A stretch of 7,373 nt of DNA, from positions 1-7,373 of the forward strand of contig JAKRSG010000304.1 in the NCBI GenBank assembly GCA_022402405.1, read 5' to 3'. The notes beneath the pieces were generated by a model, which worked only from the letters and a program-made list of their open reading frames with translations, was not told the origin of the DNA and ran no database searches. The DNA is from Bacteroidia bacterium. Its GTDB lineage: Bacteria; Bacteroidota; Bacteroidia; UKL13-3. The translations under genes were made by a program, and so were the position numbers. Of the stretch, positions 1-5,848 are shown piece by piece (position 1 is the first letter of the stretch; each line of letters opens with the position of its first letter).

Positions 1-3000
1 CTAATTTGCACAAAACCTTGATAGGGCACTTGAGAAACCACTGGGTTGCTGCCATCGTAATTGGTATATTTTTCAAAGCCAAATAAATTAAATGAATAGC
101 GCTTGCCTTGCTCAAAAAATGGATACCCAAACTTGTAACTTCCATTTGTGTTTTTTACTGCAATTTTTCTGTCTGAGCTAACTAATATACTATCATTTCC
201 ATCAAAGTTATTGGCAGTTACATTAGCCGTTTTGCTAATATACAAAATAGGTGTTCTTCTAAACGGACTTTGTGGATATACAAAGTTTACTTTATTAGTA
301 TCGCTTAGAATATAACATGTAGCACAGTTTGCTTGTGTATAGGTTGTATCGTAATAAGTAATGGTATCAAATGCCGCGTTGGTAGTAAGGTTTAGGTTTC
401 CAAACTGACCTAAATCTATGTTCTCATTGTTGTTTTTAATCTGTGCACTAAATCCATAAAACAATGGAAATACTCGCAATACATATTCACCAGTTGTTGG
501 GTTGGTTTCAGTTGTATATCTTTTAGAATAGGTTCCGCCACCAGTTGTTGTAAGGTTTATGGTAGCAACACCTATATTGTTTTTAGATTTTACTGCAGTA
601 AGTCCGTATGGCTTTGCAAATTCTATTGGTCCGCCAACTATACGTCCTGTTAAGGTTATCTTAGTGGTATCAATAAACATTACCCTGCTTAATACATCTG
701 CTTGGAAATTATGTTTGGCACTTATTATGGGCCAATTACCATTGTTCAAGAAAGAGTGAAAATTTTTACCTACTTTAATGGTATGCTCTCCTATAGGAAC
801 TCTTATATCAAATTCTCCGTCTGCATTTGTAACCAAAGGTGCGCCGTTTTGAATTACGATGCTTCCATCTATATACACATTTATTCCTGGTGCAGGATTG
901 TAAATTAAGCTATCTATTGAATAACTATCTCCATAGTATACTCTTCCTTTAAAGATAAAAGAAGACGAATCTAAAAAGTCGATTCCATTATGAATGCTCG
1001 CACCTTCTCCAATAAATAAGTTTCTCAGTGCCGGACCAAAACTATGTGATTCAAAAGAAGGCACTACCTTAAAGGTTTCACCTGTACCTAAATATCTGAT
1101 ATTAGAAATGGTATAGTATCCATTTTCATCGGTATAATCTAGGTAAGCTAAATTATTACTGCCAGGCACTGAATTACTCCAAGTACAATTTCCGAATAAT
1201 GTACCATGGTTTTCTCTTGGTTGCTGATTATTATAGTCGAACGCTTGGTCGTACACTTTGTTATGTGTTCCTAAATTCTCATCAAAGTTTAAGTACATTA
1301 ATAGGTTCGGACTACTTGGTGAAACCAGTCTTCCATAGTCTTGCAGAATTCTAGTGGTATCTTTACCAATTCCCCAAATTCTAACATCGTCTATATTGCC
1401 TTGGAAAAACGATGATGCCGTACTTCCATTTTTAGCAGCACCGATAATAATTGGTCGGCTAGTATTGGTAAATGCAGTTGCAGGAATAGTGGTGCTGGCT
1501 TTAACAGAGCCATTAGATGCAATACTCAATTTAGTTCCAACCCTGCTTACCGTTATTTGTGAATATGAGTTTAAAACCAAAGGAGTATCCATTTGAACTG
1601 CATAGGTAGTGCCACCTATTCTTAATTCAAATTTTACTACAGAAGAGCTAGCAGAAATATAATCATAATGCAGTCTAAATCCACCGCCATTAATATCATC
1701 TGTTTTATTTAATAAGGTAAAATCGTTGGAAAGGTTAGTGGGTCTTACCCACATCTCTATGGTAAAGTCGCCTGTAAAACCTAAGGATGCACTGTGTGGA
1801 ACTTCTACATACTGACTACTTCCATTAAAGCTTAAACTATATCCATCTGGGTTAGAAAGATTGGAGTTAGATCTTTCTGCTAATACCTTTGCGCCTTTTA
1901 GTGAGAAACCTCCTGTAAAGGTAACTCTTCCGCTTACAGAACCAGACGGACTTTTATACCCTATATCTGTTACTGTATTGGTATAGCTTGGTACAATTCC
2001 AATACAATTTAATTTTCCTCTAATGAAATATTGATATAAGAATCCAGCCACAGCCGTTTCATCATCGTACTCATTTATTCCACCCGCTATGGTAGCAATT
2101 TTAACTGAGTCGGAGGTAGAGCCCGCAATCTTTCTCCATATCTCATAGGTATTAAGCGCAACTCTTTGGTCTGTTGTCCACGAAATTTGAACTCTATTGC
2201 TATAATACCCTTTCGAAGCTTTTACAGAAGATAAAGTTGCAGATATATTTTGTTGAATATTTAATATACTAGAAACACTGGTACTGCTGCTATAAGCGCC
2301 ATTCTGGTTACAAATGGAAATAGGACGAACTTGGTATCTGTAGCTCACACAGTTTTGAATATTTTCGTCGGTAAACTGCATTCTACCATTGCTAGTAGTT
2401 AATTCGTTTGGTGCTACTTGATAATCTACATTGGCTTTTCCCGTTTCTATTCTGGTTATTTTATATTCATTTACTGCAGCTAAATTTCCTGTTGGATTTA
2501 CCCAACTCACTCTTACTACTTGGTTTATAGAATCAAATACGGCCTGAACCGAACTCACGGCGGTGATAAGGCCCTCGGCTTTTCCGGTTTCGGCAGTAGA
2601 ATAGCTTGAAGATATACCACAATTATTGATAGCTTTTATTCTAAAATAATATTCGCGGTTCATTTCTGGAGGGGTTAGTTGGTAACTCCGTGATGTACCA
2701 GATAAACCAGAAATTACTGTTGGATTAGAAAAGGCACTTGTTTGGGCATATTCCAAAGAAAAGGATGTTGGGTTTTCTCCTCCAGAAAACTCCCAATTTA
2801 TCTGAATTTTCTGGTCGCACCGGTCTGTACTAACCAGGGAAAAACTCGGTGCCGGTGGTGCGCCTTTTGTGGAACCGGAAGTTGTTACTGTATTAGATGA
2901 TATGGAAACATGTGGGTTTAAACTTGTTTTCCAGACAGTTCTTACTCCAAATGTGAATGATGAGCCGGCTGGTAAAGATGAATAGGTTTTTGAAGAACCA

Positions 3001-3734
3001 ATGGTTATGATACTTGCATCCGTATTATCGCGCGTTGTTACATACTCATAATATCCATAATTGCCACATGTAACAGAACTTTGCCATCCTTGGGAGGGTT
3101 GACTCCAAGATAATTCTACTTGACCACATAGATTTTGCGTAGCATTTAAAGAAGGTGGTGCCGATATTGTTTGTATGGAGAATGTATAGTCATTTGAGAA
3201 ATAATTTGTTACATTTGGACCACCATGTCTATTTTCCCAATTGCCATCTATTCGCCATTCAGTGGCTCCTGTTGCTGAAATATTAATATCACTAGGCAAC
3301 CTATTAACACCTACCCTAAGCCAATAAGTATTATTGCCATCATCAATTCTGTAGTTTGTTAAACTATTACTTCCAATAGTTGAGGACCCAGTATGACTTC
3401 CTGCTGAAAAACTAAAACCATCATAAGCTGTCGCCCTCAAATTGTGACCACCATAACCTGCAATTACGCCCTGATTACCTGAAAAATTTTGATCGTTCAT
3501 ATAAACCAAAATCTTCCAACTATTGCTTGTAGTTTTATATCGAATGTATGCAGTGCTTACCCAATCATCATCAGATCCAGCAAGAGTAAAGTAATTAAAT
3601 AAACCAATTTGGAATTCAAATTGCCCCTTGCATTTGTCGTAACTTGCTCCAGATCCAATGTAACCATTTGCCCAGGCATAATTTCCCATCACCAATGAGG
3701 CAAAAGCCAGCATTAGCAGTTTGAGTTTTTTCAT
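1..3734 (-). CDS. Large secreted multidomain protein (Fn3 repeats, LamG, carboxypeptidase-regulatory-like modules), C-terminus outside window
   Basis: An uninterrupted frame of 1244 codons runs from ATG 3734-3732 to the left edge with no stop; frame continuity was checked at the start, near 2180, near 1450 and at bases 3-20. Residues 1-22 form a signal peptide (MKK, hydrophobic core, AWA cleavage before N23). Approximate domains: 23-190 beta-rich and unrecognised; four fibronectin-III-like modules at 190-290, 291-390, 390-490 and 490-595 (VELSWSQP, QINWEF, VRVSWVNP, QISWTT); half of a carboxypeptidase-regulatory-like module at 599-620 (SGRVTFTGG); a LamG/concanavalin-like jellyroll at 630-852 (SLSFNGSSQYVEVP, FTIEMWVRP, GNIDDVRIW); the remainder of the interrupted module at 853-922 (TDENGYYTISNI); further such modules near 925-990 (TNADGEFDIRVP) and 1024-1100 (TGEYVLRVF). 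Such proteins act at or outside the outer membrane in binding, adhesion or gliding. A C-terminal type IX secretion domain is plausible but lies outside the window. Its ligand cannot be predicted. Confidence 0.93.
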   Translation of the reverse strand, partial: MKKLKLLMLAFASLVMGNYAWANGYIGSGASYDKCKGQFEFQIGLFNYFTLAGSDDDWVSTAYIRYKTTSNSWKILVYMNDQNFSGNQGVIAGYGGHNLRATAYDGFSFSAGSHTGSSTIGSNSLTNYRIDDGNNTYWLRVGVNRLPSDINISATGATEWRIDGNWENRHGGPNVTNYFSNDYTFSIQTISAPPSLNATQNLCGQVELSWSQPSQGWQSSVTCGNYGYYEYVTTRDNTDASIITIGSSKTYSSLPAGSSFTFGVRTVWKTSLNPHVSISSNTVTTSGSTKGAPPAPSFSLVSTDRCDQKIQINWEFSGGENPTSFSLEYAQTSAFSNPTVISGLSGTSRSYQLTPPEMNREYYFRIKAINNCGISSSYSTAETGKAEGLITAVSSVQAVFDSINQVVRVSWVNPTGNLAAVNEYKITRIETGKANVDYQVAPNELTTSNGRMQFTDENIQNCVSYRYQVRPISICNQNGAYSSSTSVSSILNIQQNISATLSSVKASKGYYSNRVQISWTTDQRVALNTYEIWRKIAGSTSDSVKIATIAGGINEYDDETAVAGFLYQYFIRGKLNCIGIVPSYTNTVTDIGYKSPSGSVSGRVTFTGGFSLKGAKVLAERSNSNLSNPDGYSLSFNGSSQYVEVPHSASLGFTGDFTIEMWVRPTNLSNDFTLLNKTDDINGGGFRLHYDYISASSSVVKFELRIGGTTYAVQMDTPLVLNSYSQITVSRVGTKLSIASNGSVKASTTIPATAFTNTSRPIIIGAAKNGSTASSFFQGNIDDVRIWGIGKDTTRILQDYGRLVSPSSPNLLMYLNFDENLGTHNKVYDQAFDYNNQQPRENHGTLFGNCTWSNSVPGSNNLAYLDYTDENGYYTISNIRYLGTGETFKVVPSFESHSFGPALRNLFIGEGASIHNGIDFLDSSSFIFKGRVYYGDSYSIDSLIYNPAPGINVYIDGSIVIQNGAPLVTNADGEFDIRVPIGEHTIKVGKNFHSFLNNGNWPIISAKHNFQADVLSRVMFIDTTKITLTGRIVGGPIEFAKPYGLTAVKSKNNIGVATINLTTTGGGTYSKRYTTETNPTTGEYVLRVFPLFYGFSAQIKNNNENIDLGQFGNLNLTTNAAFDTITYYDTTYTQANCATCYILSDTNKVNFVYPQSPFRRTPILYISKTANVTANNFDGNDSILVSSDRKIAVKNTNGSYKFGYPFFEQGKRYSFNLFGFEKYTNYDGSNPVVSQVPYQGFVQI

Positions 3735-3776
3735 AATTGAGGTATTATTAACTGAATAATATTTAAATTTCTAAAA

Positions 3777-3806
3777 CAAAAGTAAAATTCTAATTGTTAT
3801 AACAAA
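3777..3806 (-). promoter_or_regulatory. Bacteroidota-type promoter of the large secreted protein
   Basis: On the minus strand TTTG (3806-3803) is followed after 18 bases by TACTTTTG (3784-3777). This matches the Bacteroidota housekeeping pattern TTTG then TAnnTTTG. The -7 box ends 42 bases before the ATG at 3734, so transcription should begin near 3770 with a leader of roughly 35 bases. No Shine-Dalgarno motif precedes the start, as is usual in this phylum. Confidence 0.7.
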
Positions 3807-3972
3807 TCTTTTTTTCGTCTATTTGGATATTTTATACGCCATTTTGTATAAATTTTACAAAAAAGCTTGCTTCAAGTTAAAATTTGTAGTTTTTATTCTA
3901 CTAAATTAAAAAGGTAAAAAGGCAGTGTGTAAATGAGAAGATTTGGTTCAGCCATTTTTTAAGATAAATAAC

Positions 3973-4026
3973 CTAACGAGGAATTCTTTGATCAATCATC
4001 TTAAACCATAGTGGGGGTATGGCTGC
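3973..4026 (-). repeat. Direct repeat copy A; coding-like 3'-end remnant or attachment site
   Basis: Bases 3991-4026 are identical to 4768-4803 (36 of 36). Read on the minus strand from 4026, the segment encodes AAIPPLWFKMIDQRIPR and then TAG (3975-3973). The same frame runs only 11 codons further upstream before a TAA at 4062-4060, so no gene body is attached. From memory, the PPLWFK-x-x-D-x-R tail resembles the extreme C-terminus of AlkB-type membrane monooxygenases, but that is unverified. The core also has a small hairpin: CCATA (4006-4010), G-rich loop GTGGGGG, TATGG (4018-4022). The repeat is certain; its origin as a gene end or recombination site is inferred. Confidence 0.85.
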
Positions 4027-4160
4027 AAAATACAATGTTAATTTATTTTGTTCCTTTACTTATACATGAAGTTTGACTCTGTTCTTCAATTAATCAAATT
4101 GTTAAGGTAACCTGTATTGTGCTTTGAGTTTTAATTTATTCAATTTCAGCGAATTTTTTT

Positions 4161-4189
4161 TTTGATTTATTTACTTCTTACTATAATTG
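4161..4189 (+). promoter_or_regulatory. Probable promoter of the small lipoprotein gene
   Basis: TTTG at 4161-4164 is followed after 17 bases by TATAATTG at 4182-4189, one base away from the Bacteroidota TAnnTTTG box. The -7 box ends 22 bases before the ATG, which implies a leader of only about 15 bases. The promoter lies downstream of repeat copy A, so the gene is probably transcribed from its own signal. Confidence 0.55.
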
Positions 4190-4211
4190 CGATACTAAAA
4201 ATTATTAATGC

Positions 4212-4577
4212 ATGAAAATAGTAAAATTTATTACCATCTTATTGTTGGTATCAATCGTTTTTGGGGCGTGTAAAAAAGAAGAAACTGGTTTAAAGGATGG
4301 TGATTTAAAGGTTATTGTTGTTCCTACGGTTCCAGATGTGAATGTTATAGATGGAATATTTGTTAAGATTTATGATTCGTCAAGCAAAGCTAAACTGCAT
4401 GAGAAAGAATTATGGGCGAAAAAGGGAGAAATAACATTCACCAATATTCCAAAGCAGAGTCTATTAGTTGAAGCAAGAATGGAGTATAAAATTAATAACA
4501 ACAGATACATTGCCGAGGATGAATATACCTTTACCTATGATGGTTCAGCCAAAACGATTACCTTAAATCCACAATAA
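4212..4577 (+). CDS. Small surface lipoprotein with a transthyretin/Cna-B-like beta fold (121 aa)
   Basis: The protein starts MKIVKFITILLLVSIVFGAC. The hydrophobic segment (residues 5-17) ends in a lipobox FGAC with Cys20 as the lipidation site. The residues after it, KKEE, fit the Lys followed by acidic pairs that act as a surface-export signal in some Bacteroidota lipoproteins, so the outer face of the outer membrane is likely. Residues about 32-121 alternate short strands (LKVIVVP, GIFVKIYD, GEITFTNIP, SLLVEARM, YTFTYD, KTITLNPQ) in the pattern of small carboxypeptidase-regulatory or Cna-B sandwiches. No catalytic motif is seen. The ATG at 4212 is chosen because it begins the signal peptide directly after the promoter. 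The gene stands alone and is bracketed by direct repeats at 3973-4026 and 4750-4803, as if on its own cassette. Specific function is unknown. Confidence 0.85.
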   Translation: MKIVKFITILLLVSIVFGACKKEETGLKDGDLKVIVVPTVPDVNVIDGIFVKIYDSSSKAKLHEKELWAKKGEITFTNIPKQSLLVEARMEYKINNNRYIAEDEYTFTYDGSAKTITLNPQ

Positions 4578-4606
4578 TTTTTTTGCTGGAATTTTTCAAT
4601 TCTCGA

Positions 4607-4642
4607 AAGAGTTGAGTTATATTTACAATAATCTCAGCTCTT
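4607..4642 (+). other. Stem-loop downstream of the lipoprotein gene
   Basis: AAGAGTTGAG (4607-4616) pairs with CTCAGCTCTT (4633-4642), ten pairs including one G-U. It extends inward by TTAT (4617-4620) against ATAA (4628-4631) with one bulged base and a 7-base loop. The hairpin begins 30 bases after the lipoprotein stop. No T-run follows it, so it is not a standard intrinsic terminator. It may protect the 3' end of the mRNA or help termination. Confidence 0.5.
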
Positions 4643-4749
4643 ATAGACCCTTTCACTGTTTCGTAGTTATACTTTGTTAGATTACAAAAAGAATAGCACA
4701 GAATTCTTCAAGTAAGTTTTAGATTATTACATAATTTTTGATTATGGTA

Positions 4750-4803
4750 TTATGCTGGAATGCGTTTATCAATCATCTTAAACCATAGTGGGGGTATGGC
4801 TGC
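4750..4803 (-). repeat. Direct repeat copy B; coding-like 3'-end remnant or attachment site
   Basis: This copy shares the 36-base core (4768-4803) exactly with copy A, in the same orientation, 777 bases away. On the minus strand it encodes AAIPPLWFKMIDKRIPA and then TAA (4752-4750). Relative to copy A, the six codons beyond the core differ at 8 of 18 bases. Arg (CGC for AGA), Pro (CCA for CCT) and the stop (TAA for TAG) change silently; the others are Lys for Gln and Ala for Arg. The codon just upstream of the shared block is a stop (TAA), so no gene body is attached. The core hairpin is CCATA 4783-4787 with TATGG 4795-4799. Confidence 0.85.
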
Positions 4804-5080
4804 TTAATGTTTGTTATGTATACTTTGCGTTCAAATTTTCTCCCTAATAAAATCTCCAAGTTCATTTAGAATGGACCAAGTAAATTAAATAGTTTACTTT
4901 TTTACAAGAGTGCACCTGATTTTCAATCGGCAAATTTTTTAATTGAAGTACTTATTTAAGATATTTTAACAGAAATTTTTTTTTGATTTTTTTATAATGT
5001 TAAAAATAAATGGCCTATATTTAAATTAATTGGGCTGTAGGCTCGCAACTAAAATTTTAGAACAATTTAAATATAATATA

Positions 5081-5236
5081 ATGAATTACAAATGGTTAGT
5101 TACATTTTGTTTGCCAGGGCAGGGCTCTAAAATGTTTAAAGAAATTATTGAAGCCAATCAATGGTCTCATGCAAAAGCCTTATTGGAGGCTAAATATGCG
5201 GGCATTGTTATTAAAAATCATACAACTATTAAATAG
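5081..5236 (+). CDS. Small hypothetical protein (51 aa), first gene of the glycosylase cluster
   Basis: The frame begins MNYKWLVTFCLPGQGSK and has a strand, turn, helix, strand look: LVTFCLPG, then a helical stretch MFKEIIEA...SHAKALLEAKY, then AGIVIKN. This layout, with an Ala-rich helix followed by x-Y-x-G and a last strand, recalls small phage- or plasmid-borne proteins of about 50 residues of unknown function; that likeness is from memory and uncertain. The ATG at 5081 is preferred over an in-frame TTG at 5030, because it is followed at once by the predicted fold and preceded by an A-rich stretch typical of Bacteroidota starts. It ends 30 bases before the glycosylase start in the same direction, so it is probably in the same transcript. 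It has no signal peptide and is probably cytoplasmic. Confidence 0.55.
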   Translation: MNYKWLVTFCLPGQGSKMFKEIIEANQWSHAKALLEAKYAGIVIKNHTTIK

Positions 5237-5266
5237 AAAATTAAAATCAACCAAATAAATATAATT

Positions 5267-5848
5267 ATGCAAAACATTAAACATCAATTATCAAATCAAG
5301 GGATTTACACACCAACTTGGGAAATTCGATTTTTACTTTTAGGTACATTTAATCCTAAAGGAGGGGATAGCGTTAGATATTATTATGGAAGGCATAGAAA
5401 TCAAACTTGGAAAATTTTGTCTGAGATTTTTTGTGATAAATTAAATCCAAATAGTGACGATTTTTTTGATAAAATTAAGAAACATAAAATAGCTTGTATG
5501 GATATGATTCATGAAGTGAATGTGCCCTTAAATATGACTGATATGGTTATAGGTTCAGGATATAAAGATAGTAATATAATAAATAAATCAGTAATTAGAA
5601 CCTACAGAACAGAAGCTATATTGGATATTATAAAAAATAATTCTCAAGTGCATGTTTTTTCCACTTGGGGTATTGGTTCATCATTACAAGAATGGAATAT
5701 TGAAGTAAAGAAGATTAAAAATATAATTCCACTTGTTTCACCCAGTATGGCTGCAAAAGTTCCTAAAGGTGCTCAAAAATTTAACTATATGTTAAATGAT
5801 TGGAAAAATAAATTGAATTATTCATGCAATAAAGAAAATATCTTATGA
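5267..5848 (+). CDS. Uracil-DNA glycosylase superfamily protein, Mug/hypoxanthine-DNA glycosylase-like (193 aa)
   Basis: Predicted to cut the N-glycosidic bond of a damaged, deaminated or modified base in DNA. Motif 1 is LLLGTFNP (residues 23-30), which aligns with the GINP loop of Mug/TDG enzymes, where the Asn (here N29) activates water. It is followed by YYYGRHRNQTWKIL (38-51), the counterpart of the HPxNxFW segment of Mug and deoxyinosine glycosylases; N45 corresponds to the Asn of that segment. A central strand VHVFSTWGIGSSL (128-140) leads to motif 2, SPSMAAK (158-164), the minor-groove loop, and a C-terminal helix FNYMLNDWKNKL. The length is normal for the superfamily. The usual AHP before the Asn is replaced by GRH, so substrate choice may differ. 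The leader is A-rich without a Shine-Dalgarno motif. The stop overlaps the next start (ATGA), implying translational coupling. Substrate is undetermined; superfamily assignment is confident. Confidence 0.82.
   Translation: MQNIKHQLSNQGIYTPTWEIRFLLLGTFNPKGGDSVRYYYGRHRNQTWKILSEIFCDKLNPNSDDFFDKIKKHKIACMDMIHEVNVPLNMTDMVIGSGYKDSNIINKSVIRTYRTEAILDIIKNNSQVHVFSTWGIGSSLQEWNIEVKKIKNIIPLVSPSMAAKVPKGAQKFNYMLNDWKNKLNYSCNKENIL

Larger units (their letters stand above)
3735..4211. other. Intergenic region between divergent genes
   Basis: This 477-base gap holds the minus-strand promoter (3777-3806), direct repeat copy A (3973-4026) and the plus-strand lipoprotein promoter (4161-4189). A weak AT-only hairpin (TTTTGTA at 3842-3848 against TACAAAA at 3856-3862, 7-base loop) lies between them. 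It has no clear role. No open frame here is long enough to call as a gene apart from the coding-like repeat tail, and nothing resembles a tRNA or transposase. Confidence 0.6.
4578..5080. other. Intergenic region before the glycosylase cluster
   Basis: This 503-base AT-rich gap contains the stem-loop at 4607-4642, repeat copy B (4750-4803) and a weak AT-rich hairpin with a short T-run (AAGTAAA 4878-4884 against TTTACTT 4893-4899, T-run to 4903). A GGCCTA/TAGGCT pairing (5012-5017 with 5038-5043) lies in the probable leader of the next gene. No convincing promoter was found: TATATTTA at 5016-5023 resembles a -7 box, but the nearest TTTG (4982-4985) is 30 bases upstream, which is too far. No further gene was recognised. 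Confidence 0.55.

Noticed and set aside
559..1596. Plus-strand open frames at 559-759, 702-908 and 1354-1596
   Set aside because: They lie opposite the continuous minus-strand coding region, which has a signal peptide and recognisable Fn3 and LamG motifs; these frames show no motifs of their own.
3842..3862. AT-only hairpin as a terminator
   Set aside because: The stem has a single G-C pair and lies upstream of both divergent genes, where a terminator is not expected.
3971..4026. Integron attC site at repeat copy A
   Set aside because: ACCTAAC at 3971-3977 fits RYYYAAC, but copy B lacks it, and no matching GTTRRRY core or long imperfect palindrome was found.
4018..4068. Plus-strand peptide starting MAAKYN in repeat copy A
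   Set aside because: It is only 16 codons and has no counterpart in copy B, where the same ATG reaches a stop after three codons.
4607..4642. Intrinsic terminator for the lipoprotein gene
   Set aside because: The stem is good, but no T-run follows it, so it is listed only as a stem-loop.
5030..5080. Upstream TTG start extending the 51-residue protein by 17 residues
   Set aside because: The added residues do not fit the predicted strand-helix-strand fold, and the ATG at 5081 has the A-rich leader typical of the phylum.
5745..5758. 14-base match to the right end of repeat copy A inside the glycosylase gene
   Set aside because: It covers only the end of the core and its flank, encodes the conserved SPSMAAK motif in another frame, and a match of this length can occur by chance in AT-rich DNA of this size.
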